Shown here: positions 24,917-34,585 of the stretch, piece by piece
Layout: every line of letters begins with the position of its first letter
How positions within the stretch are numbered: position 1 is the stretch's first letter
From: Oscillospiraceae bacterium
GTDB lineage: Bacteria > Bacillota > Clostridia > Oscillospirales > Ruminococcaceae
Reading direction: 5' to 3'
Assembly (NCBI GenBank): GCA_025757845.1
Contig: CP107211.1
Span: 2,850,267 to 2,914,266, forward strand
DNA: 64,000 bases
Made by a program: the position numbers and the translations under genes
The notes under the pieces: generated by a model
The model's input: only the letters and a program-made list of their open reading frames with translations
Databases searched by the model: none
Told to the model about the DNA's origin: nothing

Positions 24917-25978
24917 TCATTCCTCCAGAATTTTGTCCAGTGTTTCCACAAGGGCCTGCATCTGCTCCGGCGTGCCGATGGTGATGCGCAGCCAGTTGGC
25001 GATGCGGGGTGCGTCAAAATGCCGCACCAGAATGCCGTTTTGCTTCAACGCTTTGTAAAGTGTCCCACCGTCTTTCCGGTCCGTACTTGCAAACAGGAAG
25101 TTGGACCGGCTGTCCAGCACTGCAAAGCCGCGGGCTTCCAGCTGCTGCTTCGTCCAGCTGCGGGTGTCCACGATGGCGGCACGGGTGCGGTCAAAGTAGG
25201 CCGTATCTTCCAGCGCGGCCTGCCCGGCCTTCAGGGTCAGGCGGTTGATGTTGTAGGGGTTCAGGCTGAACTTGACCCGGTTCAGGTCGGCAATGAGCTT
25301 TGCATTGCCCATGGCCAGACCCAGCCGGGCACCGGCCAGCTGGCGGGACTTGGAAAAGGTCTGCACCACCAGCAGGTTCTCGTACCGGTCGATGAGGGGC
25401 ACGCAGCTCTCGCCGCCAAAGTCCACATAGGCCTCGTCCACGATGACCACGTTGTCGGGGTTGGCCTGCAGGATGCCCTCGATGGCACTGCGCGGCAGGG
25501 CAAGGCCGGTGGGGGCGTTGGGGTTGGCGATGACGATGGTCTGGTGCAGGCCATCGTAGTCCTTCGGGTCCAGCGTGAAATCATCCTTCAGCGGGATGAT
25601 GTGGCTGGGGATGTGCAGCAGCCCGCACCACACGCCGTAGCAGCCATAGGTGATGTCGGCATAGGCCAGCGGGTGCTGTTCGTCGCAGAAGGCCCGCAGC
25701 GCAAAGAACAGGTTCTCGTCGCTGCCGTTGCCGGGCATGATCTGATCCGGCTGCAGCCTGAAGTGGGCCGCTGCTGCCCGCAGCAGGTCGGCACAGGCGG
25801 GGTCGGAGTAAAGGCGGAGCTTTTCCACTTCGGCTTCACTCACCGCCGCCACCACCGCCGGGGACGGCAGATAAGGGCTTTCGTTGGTGTTCAGTTTGAT
25901 GTACTGCTGGTCCTGCGGCTGTTCGCCCGGCGTATAGGGGGTGACAGCGGACAGGGTGGGGGAAAGAAAACGGCTCAT
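24917..25978 (-). CDS. hisC: Histidinol-phosphate aminotransferase
   Basis: A 353-aa PLP enzyme of fold type I. The N terminus IKLNTNESPYLPSP, the NPNAPTG loop, VDEAYVDFGGES and the PLP lysine in TFSKSRQLAGARLGLAMG are all present, as is the C-terminal Arg region LRITIGTPEQM. Length is standard. GAGGAAACC precedes the ATG. It lies between hisD and hisB. Confidence 0.96.
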   Translation of the reverse strand: MSRFLSPTLSAVTPYTPGEQPQDQQYIKLNTNESPYLPSPAVVAAVSEAEVEKLRLYSDPACADLLRAAAAHFRLQPDQIMPGNGSDENLFFALRAFCDEQHPLAYADITYGCYGVWCGLLHIPSHIIPLKDDFTLDPKDYDGLHQTIVIANPNAPTGLALPRSAIEGILQANPDNVVIVDEAYVDFGGESCVPLIDRYENLLVVQTFSKSRQLAGARLGLAMGNAKLIADLNRVKFSLNPYNINRLTLKAGQAALEDTAYFDRTRAAIVDTRSWTKQQLEARGFAVLDSRSNFLFASTDRKDGGTLYKALKQNGILVRHFDAPRIANWLRITIGTPEQMQALVETLDKILEE

Positions 25979-26026
25979 AATGGTTTCCTCAGGTCTATTC
26001 TATTATGGCGAACAACCTCGCCTCTT

Positions 26027-27304
26027 TTACTTCTCGTACCGGATGGTCACGCTCTTTGCGTGGGCGTGCAGGCCCTCGCGCTCCGCAAAGTCAGCAATGC
26101 GAGGGGCCACTTCGCCCAGTGCCTCGCGGGTGTAGTAGAGGAAGCTGGACTTCTTGACGAAGTCGTCCACGCCCAGCGGGCTGGAGAAGCGGGCCGTGCC
26201 GCTGGTGGGCAGGGTGTGGTTGGGGCCGGCGAAGTAATCGCCCAGTGCCTCCGGCACGTTGCGGCCCAGGAAGATGCTGCCCGCGTTTTTGATCTCGTTC
26301 AGCACCCCGAAGGGGTCCTCCACGCACACTTCCAGATGCTCCGGGGCGATGATGTTGCAGGCTTCGATGGCCTTGTGCAGGTCGGTGCAGACGATGATCT
26401 TGCCGTTGTCGTCCACGCTGGCGCGGGCGATGGCGGCGCGGGGCAGCTGAGGGATCTGCACTTCCAGCTCGGCCTGCACGGCCTTGGCGAGGTCGGCGCT
26501 GTCGGTGACCAGCACGGGGCTGGCCAGCTTGTCGTGCTCGGCCTGGCTCAGCAGGTCGGCGGCCACCCAGGCGGGGTTGCAGCCGCCGTCGGCCAGCACC
26601 AGAATCTCGCTGGGGCCTGCGATCATATCAATGCCCACCTTGCCGAACACCTTGCGCTTGGCGGCAGCCACATAGATGTTGCCGGGGCCCACGATCTTGT
26701 CCACGGCAGGGATGCTCTGGGTGCCGTAGGCCAGCGCCGCCACAGCCTGTGCGCCGCCGGTCTTGAAAATTTTGGTCACGCCTGCCGTGGCGGCGGCGGC
26801 CAGAATGACCGGGTTCACCTTGCCGTCCTTCCCGGCGGGGGTGGTCATGACGATCTCGGCCACGCCCGCCACCTTGGCGGGGATGACATCCATAAGCACG
26901 GTGGAGGGGTAGGCCGCCGTGCCGCCGGGCACATACACGCCCGCCTTTTCAATGGGGGTGTACTTCTGCCCCAGCACGATGCCGGGCTTGTCGTTCACCA
27001 CAAAGTTCTTGTGCACCTGCTGGCGGTGGAAGTTCTCGATGTTGGCCGCCGCCTGCCGCAGCGTCTCCAGAAAGTAGGGGTCCATGCCCGCAAAGGCCTC
27101 GTCGATCTCTTCCTGTGTGACCTGCAGGTTTTCAATGACAGCCCCGTCAAATTTCAGGGCGTAGTCCTTCAGGGCCTCGTCGCCCCGGGCACGCACATCG
27201 GCAATGATGCCGTCCACCACGTCCTCCACGTTCTTCTCGGCGCGGATGTCACGGTTCAGGATCTCTTCGGGCTTCAGCTCGTCGAAGTTGTACAGCTTGA
27301 TCAT
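26027..27304 (-). CDS. hisD: Histidinol dehydrogenase
   Basis: A 425-aa zinc enzyme for the last two oxidation steps to histidine. Visible motifs are the NAD region KTGGAQAVAALAYGTQSIP, GPGNIYVAAAK, IAGPSEILVLAD, zinc ligands in LSQAEHDKLASP and GVDDFVKKSS, catalytic APEHLEV, and EGLHAHAKSV near the C terminus. The start overlaps the hisZG stop as ATGA. Confidence 0.97.
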   Translation of the reverse strand: MIKLYNFDELKPEEILNRDIRAEKNVEDVVDGIIADVRARGDEALKDYALKFDGAVIENLQVTQEEIDEAFAGMDPYFLETLRQAAANIENFHRQQVHKNFVVNDKPGIVLGQKYTPIEKAGVYVPGGTAAYPSTVLMDVIPAKVAGVAEIVMTTPAGKDGKVNPVILAAAATAGVTKIFKTGGAQAVAALAYGTQSIPAVDKIVGPGNIYVAAAKRKVFGKVGIDMIAGPSEILVLADGGCNPAWVAADLLSQAEHDKLASPVLVTDSADLAKAVQAELEVQIPQLPRAAIARASVDDNGKIIVCTDLHKAIEACNIIAPEHLEVCVEDPFGVLNEIKNAGSIFLGRNVPEALGDYFAGPNHTLPTSGTARFSSPLGVDDFVKKSSFLYYTREALGEVAPRIADFAEREGLHAHAKSVTIRYEK

Positions 27305-28899
27305 TTTGCTTCCTCCTTGTTCTGCAGCTGCGCCCGCAGCTTTTCCAGCATGGTGTCCATTTCAGCGTGTTTGAACTGGTAGCTCGCCTTGTTGGCAATG
27401 AACCGGGCCGAGATGGGCAAAAATTCGGTGACCACCTTCAGGCCGTTCTCCCGCAGGGTGGTGCCGGTCTCCACGATATCCACAATGACATCCGACAGGC
27501 CCAGGATCGGGGCCAGCTCGATGGAGCCGTTCAGCTTGATGATGTCGATGTCCCGCCCCTGCGAGGCGTAGTAGACTTTTGCAATGTTGACGAATTTGGT
27601 GGCTACCCGCACCGGTCGGCCAGGGTCGTCCTGATAATCGGCCGGGGCCGCCACGCACATGCGGCATTTGCCAAGGCCGGTGTCCAGCAGCTCGTACACG
27701 TCGGCTTCCGCCTCGGTGAGGATGTCCTTGCCCACGATGCCCACATCCGCCGCGCCGTGTTCGACGTAGATGGCCACATCGCTGGGCTTGACGAGGAAGT
27801 AGCGGATACCGGCCGCCGGGTTCTCCACCACCAGCTTGCGGGTGGCGTTGTAGTCCTCCGGGCAGCCGTAGCCGATGCCGGCCAGCAGATTGTAGACCTT
27901 GTCGCCCAGACGGCCCTTGGGCAGGGCCACGTTCAGCATCACCTTGTCGGTGCTGTTCTTCTGCACCGGCGGCAGGGGAGCGCTCAGGCGGTCCAGCTCG
28001 TCCAGATAGACCGCAAAGCCAATGGCACCGGCCCCGGGGGTGAACTGCTGCATCAGTAGGTCGTACCGGCCGCCCTTGAGCAGGGGGCGGGGCAGGGCTT
28101 TGAGGTAGCCTTGAAAAACAAGGCCGTTGTAGTATTCCATCTCACCGGCCAGGGTCAGGTCCAGCCGGATGGCACCGCCCGCCTGTTCCAGCGGCCCGGC
28201 CAGCCCCTGCAGCTCTGCCACCGCGGCCCGCATGGCGTCGTTGCGGCACAGGGCTTCGGCACGGGGCAGGGTGTCGGCGCAGCCGCCGCAGAGGGTCAGC
28301 ACCCGGCACAGGGTGTCGGCGGCGTCCTCGTCCAGCCCGGCGGCGAGGGCAGCGGCCCGCAGCTCGTGGGCGTTTTTCTGGCCCAGCTTGCGCAGCAGGC
28401 CCGCGCGGGCGTCCTCCGGCACCTGCAAAGCATCAAGCAGGCCGAACAGATAGCCCATGTGGCTCACTTCCAGCACCCAGTCGGTGCCCAGCTGCCCCAG
28501 CGACTGCGCCGCAAGACACACGGCCTGCTGCACTTCCGCTTCGCCCACACCGCCCAGAAATTCCAGACCCATCTGGCCGATCTCCTTGAAGGTGTGACTC
28601 TCTGCCGAGGGGCGGTAGACATTTTCGTGGTAGTAGTAGCGCAGCGTCTCGCCGGGGGCGGGCTGCGCCGTTTTGGCAATGGAGAGGGTCACGTCCGGCT
28701 TGAGAGCCAGCAGACGGCCGTCCAGGTCGGTGAAGGTGATGACCTGTTCCGACGAAAGAAAGCTGCGGTTGGCCTGATACAGGCTGTACTCCTCAAACCG
28801 GCCCATGTGGTACTTGCGGCACCCTGCGGCCTCGTACAGCGCCCGCAGTGCAAAGGAGGCACGCTCCTTGGGCTGCAGCGTCGAAAGATCAAATTCCAT
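27301..28899 (-). CDS. hisZG: Fused ATP phosphoribosyltransferase: HisZ regulatory plus HisG catalytic
   Basis: A 532-aa single chain. Residues 1 to about 308 are HisZ, a histidyl-tRNA-synthetase paralogue, with LKPDVTLSIAKTA, YRPSAESHTFKEIGQMGLEF and LLKGGRYDLLMQQF. Residues about 320-532 are the short form of HisG, with LNVALPKGRLGDKVYNLL, VGIVGKDILTEAE, GLGKCRMCVAAPA and the PRPP loop DIVETGTTLRENGL. Short HisG normally needs a separate HisZ to form a hetero-octamer; here an approximately ten-residue linker joins them with no stop or new ribosome binding site. It is the first gene of the operon and catalyses the committed, histidine-inhibited step. GGGGGG lies eight bases before the ATG. 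Confidence 0.93.
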   Translation of the reverse strand: MEFDLSTLQPKERASFALRALYEAAGCRKYHMGRFEEYSLYQANRSFLSSEQVITFTDLDGRLLALKPDVTLSIAKTAQPAPGETLRYYYHENVYRPSAESHTFKEIGQMGLEFLGGVGEAEVQQAVCLAAQSLGQLGTDWVLEVSHMGYLFGLLDALQVPEDARAGLLRKLGQKNAHELRAAALAAGLDEDAADTLCRVLTLCGGCADTLPRAEALCRNDAMRAAVAELQGLAGPLEQAGGAIRLDLTLAGEMEYYNGLVFQGYLKALPRPLLKGGRYDLLMQQFTPGAGAIGFAVYLDELDRLSAPLPPVQKNSTDKVMLNVALPKGRLGDKVYNLLAGIGYGCPEDYNATRKLVVENPAAGIRYFLVKPSDVAIYVEHGAADVGIVGKDILTEAEADVYELLDTGLGKCRMCVAAPADYQDDPGRPVRVATKFVNIAKVYYASQGRDIDIIKLNGSIELAPILGLSDVIVDIVETGTTLRENGLKVVTEFLPISARFIANKASYQFKHAEMDTMLEKLRAQLQNKEEAK

Positions 28900-28981
28900 G
28901 TCGGATCCCCCCTGTTCTTCTTACACCATCCTGCACCGGTCCTCCCGGCCGGTGGGTGCGGCGCCTTCCGCACACAATGGG

Positions 28982-29034
28982 CACACCCGGGTGTGTTCTG
29001 TCTTTATTTTACTTTATCTTGATAAAGGTGTAAA
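28982..29034 (-). promoter_or_regulatory. Promoter of the his operon with palindromic operator candidates
   Basis: TTTACA (29029-29034), 17-base spacer and TAAAAT (29006-29011) on the minus strand. The spacer contains CTTTATCTTGATAAAG (29012-29027, plus-strand reading), a perfect 7+7 inverted repeat placed for repressor binding. A second perfect 14-base palindrome CACACCCGGGTGTG (28982-28995) lies at or just after the start of transcription. The leader of about 100 bases has GC hairpins but no T-box core and no His-rich leader peptide. Confidence 0.65.
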
Positions 29035-29145
29035 GCAGGAAAGTGACAGTGTTTGCAGCTCCATCTTACATTTTTTCGGTGCGTTTGTACAGAAAGGCGA
29101 AAATGTTTCACCGCCGGGCCGCAAGAGTTGACGGCGGGCGAACAC

Positions 29146-29179
29146 AAAAAAAGCCACCCGCAGTCTCCTGCGGATGGCT
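29146..29179 (-). terminator. Terminator of trxA
   Basis: AGCCATCCGCAG / CTGCGGGTGGCT stem with a GAGA loop followed by TTTTTT on the minus strand. Confidence 0.88.
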
Positions 29180-29192
29180 CTGTCAGCACATC

Positions 29193-29501
29193 TTAACCCA
29201 GCAGCTCCAGCACACCGGCCTTGGGGCGGGCACCCACGGCCTGACGCACCAGCTTGCCCTGCTCGAACACCAGCAGGGTGGGGATGCTCATCACCCCGAA
29301 CTGTGCCGCCAGGTCCGGCTGCTCGTCCACATTCACCTTGCCCACCTTGACGTCGGTGCGCTCTTCGGCCACCTCATCCACGATGGGGCTGAGCATGCGG
29401 CAGGGGCCGCACCAGCTGGCCCAGAAGTCCAGCAGCACCGGCTTGTCGCTGTGCAGCACTTCCTGCGCAAAGTTTTCGGTCGTAATGGTCACAACTGCCA
29501 T
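29193..29501 (-). CDS. trxA: Thioredoxin
   Basis: A 102-aa cytosolic disulfide reductase. The active site WASWCGPCRM lies at about residues 28-37, the cis-Pro is in MSIPTLLVFEQG, and the length is that of a single thioredoxin domain. GGAGGG before the ATG supports the start. It is a monocistronic unit: its own terminator separates it from the his operon and a terminator precedes it. Confidence 0.97.
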   Translation of the reverse strand: MAVVTITTENFAQEVLHSDKPVLLDFWASWCGPCRMLSPIVDEVAEERTDVKVGKVNVDEQPDLAAQFGVMSIPTLLVFEQGKLVRQAVGARPKAGVLELLG

Positions 29502-29545
29502 ATTTTATCCCTCCGTAAAAGGTGTTTGTTTTTTCTGACAGCATC

Positions 29546-29587
29546 AGTATACCCCGGATGCCGCATGTTTTTCCGTGACCGGGTCAC
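29546..29587 (-). promoter_or_regulatory. Probable promoter region of trxA
   Basis: A TATACT -10 (29546-29551, minus strand) has no good -35 at 17 bases. A perfect palindrome GTGACC-G-GGTCAC (29575-29587) lies about 24 bases upstream of it, which could bind an activator. Confidence 0.4.
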
Positions 29588-29602
29588 ACAACACACAAAA
29601 AT

Positions 29603-29631
29603 GCCGCCGCATCCATAGATGACGCGGCGGC
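29603..29631 (-). terminator. Terminator of the beta-glucoside PTS gene
   Basis: GCCGCCGCGTCAT / ATG-CGGCGGC stem followed by ATTTTTG on the minus strand. Confidence 0.8.
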
Positions 29632-29647
29632 AATGATTCAGATGAAC

Positions 29648-31018
29648 TCAATCTTCTTCCGGGACATCATCAAACCCGATGAACCACAGGATTGCAAAGG
29701 TGGCAATAAAGGCGATTGCCGCGGAGATCAGCGCATTGATCACGTTCATGGGATTTTCACCGACATACAGGCCGATGGCCGCCAGACCGGCACCGCCACC
29801 GCCAAAACGGCGCACACCGGTCAGGCCCGCATACAGACCGCCCAAACCGCCGCCGATGGTCGTGGCGATCAAAGGCTTACGCAGACGAACATTGACACCA
29901 AACAGAGCAGGCTCGGTTACGCCCAGCAGCGCGGTCACGCCGCCGGAAACAGCCAGCTGACGGAAGTTCTTGTTCTTGGTCTTGATGGCAACGCAGAGTG
30001 CGGCAGCGCCCTGTGCAATGTTGGAAGGCAGGTTGCCCGGGCCGATGACAGTCTCATAACCCAGCATGGACAGGGAATTGACATAGGCGGGCAGCAAACT
30101 GTAATGCATACCGGTCATGACCAGGAACGGCATAAAGGCACCGATGACGGTGGGCAGTGCCCAGGGGCAGACCTTTTCGATGGCCAGCAGGATGCTGACC
30201 AGACCGTCACCGATGATGCTGCCCAGAGGTCCCAGCACACACAGGGAAATGGGAGCCATGATGAGGATGGTCAGCACCGGCCGCAGGATGAATTTGACCA
30301 CAGAGGGCACGACTTTATTGACAAAGCGCTCCACATAGGGCAGCACCAGTGTGATGAGGAAAATGGGGATGACCGAGGAAGAGTAGGTGACCATCCTCAC
30401 CGGCAGACCCAGCACATGGACAACGTCGGCATCGGCTTTCAGTGCAATGTAATTGGGGTGTAGCAGGATGGCACCCAGCAGCATAGCCATCTGCGGGTTG
30501 CAGCCAAACTTTTTGGCGGCAGAATTGGCCAAGAAGATCGGCAGGAAATAGTAGGAAGAGTCTGCGATGAAGTTCAGGAAATAGTACAGGTTTCCGCTCT
30601 TATCGATCCAGCCGACGAGGGTCAGCACAGACAGCAGAGCCTTGATCATACCGGCACCGGCAATCAGCGGCATCAGCGGGGTGAACACACCGGCCAGCGT
30701 GTCCAGAACAACGCTGACCTTACTTTTCTTTTCGCCAGACGTGGCAGCAGACTGTTTAACTTCCGTGCCGCCGAAGTCGCCAAGCTTCATCAGCTCATCG
30801 TACACAGAAACCACTTCGTTGCCGATGATGACCTGATACTGGCCACCTTTGTTCACAACGCCCACCACGCCGGGCACGGCTTTGACTTTAGCGTCGTCCA
30901 CGCCGTCCATTGATCTGAGATTGAATCGCAGGCGAGTAACACAGTGGGTCAGAAATGCAACGTTTTCTGCGCCGCCGACCTGTTCCAGCACCTGCTGAGC
31001 AGTTTTCTTTGCATCCAT
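29648..31018 (-). CDS. PTS beta-glucoside-type transporter, EIIBC
   Basis: A 456-aa membrane permease. The EIIB domain (about 1-80) has the phosphorylated Cys in LTHCVTRLRFNL. EIIC (about 105-450) has ten or so hydrophobic segments, MTGMHYSLLP and the substrate motif GVTEPALFGV. No EIIA domain is attached, so it must borrow one encoded elsewhere. The family imports and phosphorylates aryl- or beta-linked glucosides such as cellobiose or salicin. GAAGGAGG precedes the ATG at 31018. It follows a 6-phospho-beta-glucosidase gene, which matches the substrate prediction. Confidence 0.93.
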   Translation of the reverse strand: MDAKKTAQQVLEQVGGAENVAFLTHCVTRLRFNLRSMDGVDDAKVKAVPGVVGVVNKGGQYQVIIGNEVVSVYDELMKLGDFGGTEVKQSAATSGEKKSKVSVVLDTLAGVFTPLMPLIAGAGMIKALLSVLTLVGWIDKSGNLYYFLNFIADSSYYFLPIFLANSAAKKFGCNPQMAMLLGAILLHPNYIALKADADVVHVLGLPVRMVTYSSSVIPIFLITLVLPYVERFVNKVVPSVVKFILRPVLTILIMAPISLCVLGPLGSIIGDGLVSILLAIEKVCPWALPTVIGAFMPFLVMTGMHYSLLPAYVNSLSMLGYETVIGPGNLPSNIAQGAAALCVAIKTKNKNFRQLAVSGGVTALLGVTEPALFGVNVRLRKPLIATTIGGGLGGLYAGLTGVRRFGGGGAGLAAIGLYVGENPMNVINALISAAIAFIATFAILWFIGFDDVPEED

Positions 31019-31061
31019 TTGTTTTGCCTCCTTCAATATCCTATTCTAAAAGATTTATCGC

Positions 31062-32523
<1,462 letters not shown>

Positions 32524-32595
32524 TATCTTTCAAACTTATTGGTACAGTGTTAATTTTTCTGTTTCTATTTGCTCGGCAAAAACCGGAACAGTGTT

Positions 32596-33495
32596 TCATT
32601 CCGCATTTTCTTTGTGCAAATTCAACAAAATCGGGTTGGTAGAGGTGCGGTGCTGCTCCAGCTCCCGGGCGCGTTCCAGCTTGTGCGTATAGTTCTTCTG
32701 GTAGTTCTGCCGGAAGTATTCGGAATATAGGATATCCAGCAAAAGAGTCATGGACAGGTGGGAGGCGTAGTCCCCAAGATTCTGATAGATGCTTTCTTTT
32801 GTGGACAGGGTCAGCTTGCAATCCGCGTAAGCAGTCAGGCTGTTTTCGCCAAAACTGGTCAACGCAAGAATAGGCGTGCCGGAGCGTTTGCACTGTCGGG
32901 CAATCTCCAGCATCTGCGCTGTTTCGCCGGAATAGGAAATGATCATGGCAAGATCTCGCTCGGTCAGACAACAAGCCTGATATCGCTGGTAGTTCAGATT
33001 GTTGGAGATGACCACCCGTTTTCCGATCTTCAGCATCTTTTCCCGGAAGGACTCGGCCTGATTGATAGCAGTTCCGGCGGAAAAAACGTGGATTTCTTCG
33101 TGGTATTTAAGAAGCAGCACGGCTTTGTGCAGATCTTCATACCGGAGAAGCTGCATGGTGTCCCTGATGGCTTCCTCGTACAGCTCCCCGATGTTCTGCG
33201 CTACCCGCATGGGACTGTCGGTTTCCGCAAAGGGAAAATTGAAGTCCACCTTGCCCTGCCGCTGGTCAAGATATTCCAGCTCGCGCATAAAGTTCTGCTT
33301 GAAGTCGTCAAAGCCGGAAAAGCCCAGTTTTTTGCAAAGGCGCAGCACGGTCGGCGGAGAGGTATAGGTTACTTCCGCCAGACTGCGGGTGGAATATTTG
33401 GCAATTTCCATGCCATGTGCCAGAATATAAGCAGCCAGTGTCTTTTCGCCTTCCGAAAGTTTTTCCTGAAGTGCAAGTTTGTCCACGATCAGCAT
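32596..33495 (-). CDS. RpiR/MurR-family transcriptional regulator
   Basis: A 299-aa regulator with an N-terminal HTH_6 domain (about 1-77: YSTRSLAEVTYTSPPTVLRL, KKLGFSGFDDFK) and a C-terminal SIS sugar-phosphate domain (about 125-260: HVFSAGTAINQAE, IISYSGETAQML). The family senses sugar phosphates and usually controls neighbouring sugar uptake genes, here the 6-phospho-beta-glucosidase and PTS genes just downstream. The ATG at 33495 has GGGAGA upstream; earlier in-frame ATGs encode no recognisable sequence. It has its own promoter. Confidence 0.93.
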   Translation of the reverse strand: MLIVDKLALQEKLSEGEKTLAAYILAHGMEIAKYSTRSLAEVTYTSPPTVLRLCKKLGFSGFDDFKQNFMRELEYLDQRQGKVDFNFPFAETDSPMRVAQNIGELYEEAIRDTMQLLRYEDLHKAVLLLKYHEEIHVFSAGTAINQAESFREKMLKIGKRVVISNNLNYQRYQACCLTERDLAMIISYSGETAQMLEIARQCKRSGTPILALTSFGENSLTAYADCKLTLSTKESIYQNLGDYASHLSMTLLLDILYSEYFRQNYQKNYTHKLERARELEQHRTSTNPILLNLHKENAE

Positions 33496-33532
33496 TGAGA
33501 TTCTCCCTTCCGGTTTTACTGCTTTTTCTATA

Positions 33533-33561
33533 AGCATACCATATCCTGCGGTGTTTGGCAA
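33533..33561 (-). promoter_or_regulatory. Promoter of the RpiR regulator gene
   Basis: TTGCCA (33556-33561), 17-base spacer, TATGCT (33533-33538) on the minus strand. Confidence 0.7.
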
Positions 33562-33583
33562 AAATTTTTGTGGCATGCAAAAA

Positions 33584-33614
33584 CGCCGCCGCATCAACGA
33601 ATGATGCGGCGGCG
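33584..33614 (-). terminator. Terminator of the transketolase genes
   Basis: Perfect 13-bp stem CGCCGCCGCATCA / TGATGCGGCGGCG followed by TTTTTG on the minus strand. Confidence 0.9.
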
Positions 33615-33636
33615 CAGATACAGAGAAAAGGAGTGC

Positions 33637-34584
33637 TTATTTATTCAGCATCTCATGTGCGGTCTTGCAGATGGTGGCAGCATCCAGGCCGTACTTTGCC
33701 AGCAGGTCCCATGCGGGGCCGGAGCAGCCGAACACATCCTGCACGCCCACGCGGCGCACGGGGGTGGGCAGCTTCTCGGACAGGACGGCGCACACGGCTT
33801 CGCCCAGACCGCCGATGACGTTGTGCTCCTCGGCGGTGATCACCTTGCCGCACTCTTTGGCCGCCTTCAGGACGATCTCCTCGTCCAGCGGCTTGATGGT
33901 GTGGATGTTGATGACGCGGGCATGGATGCCCTCGGCGGCCAGCTGCTCGGCAGCGATGCGGGCCTCGTTGACCATCAGGCCGGTGGCGATGATGGCAATG
34001 TCATTGCCCTCGGTGATCTGCTCGCCCTTGCCGATCTCAAAGTGGTAGTTGTCGGCATCGTGGAACACGGGCACCGCCAGACGGCCGAAGCGCAGGTAGA
34101 CCGGGCCTTCCATGGCGTAGGCGGCACGCACAGCGGCGCGGGCCTCCACGTCATCGGCGGGGCAGATAACGGTCATGCCGGGGATGCTGCGCATGAGGGC
34201 AAAGTCCTCGCAGCACTGATGGGATGCACCGTCCTCACCCACCGAGATGCCGCCGTGGGTGGCACCGATCTTCACGTTCAGGTGGGGGTAGCCGATGGAG
34301 TTGCGCACCTGCTCAAAGGCACGGCCGGCGGCAAACATGGCAAAGCTGGAAACAAAGGGCACATAGCCCATGGTGGACAGGCCGGCGGCCACGCCCATCA
34401 TGTTGCCCTCGGCAATGCCGCAGTCAAAGTGGCGGTCCGGGTAAGCCTTGCGGAACATGCCGGTCTTGGTGGCGGCAGCCAGGTCAGCGTCCAGCACCAC
34501 CAGGTCGTCGTGGCCCTCAGCGGCCAGCTCCTTCAGGGTGTTGCCGTAGCTTTCACGGGTAGCGATCTTTTTTACGTCTGCCAT
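33637..34584 (-). CDS. Transketolase, C-terminal subunit
   Basis: A 315-aa protein covering the pyrimidine-binding and C-terminal domains of transketolase. It begins RESYGNTLKELAAEGHDDLVV, has the catalytic-type GIAEGNMMGVAAGL and FVSSFAMFAAGRAFEQVR, THGGISVGEDGASHQ, and a C-terminal transketolase domain (about 190-305). It forms the split transketolase with the gene directly upstream (one base apart), which supplies the TPP diphosphate-binding half. Role: pentose phosphate interconversion. Split transketolases are common in Firmicutes and archaea. Confidence 0.95.
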   Translation of the reverse strand: MADVKKIATRESYGNTLKELAAEGHDDLVVLDADLAAATKTGMFRKAYPDRHFDCGIAEGNMMGVAAGLSTMGYVPFVSSFAMFAAGRAFEQVRNSIGYPHLNVKIGATHGGISVGEDGASHQCCEDFALMRSIPGMTVICPADDVEARAAVRAAYAMEGPVYLRFGRLAVPVFHDADNYHFEIGKGEQITEGNDIAIIATGLMVNEARIAAEQLAAEGIHARVINIHTIKPLDEEIVLKAAKECGKVITAEEHNVIGGLGEAVCAVLSEKLPTPVRRVGVQDVFGCSGPAWDLLAKYGLDAATICKTAHEMLNK

Positions 34585-34585
34585 C

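Noticed and set aside
24356..27382. A 1008-codon open frame on the plus strand across the his operon
   Set aside because: It is antisense to hisB, hisC, hisD and hisZG, which are all confidently identified; GC-rich codon use of the real genes keeps this frame open. The composition (Gly/Val/His/Gln rich) is typical of such shadows.
28900..29011. T-box or His-leader attenuator before hisZG
   Set aside because: The leader is only about 100 bases, lacks the TGGNACCGCG T-box core, and contains no short frame with His codons.
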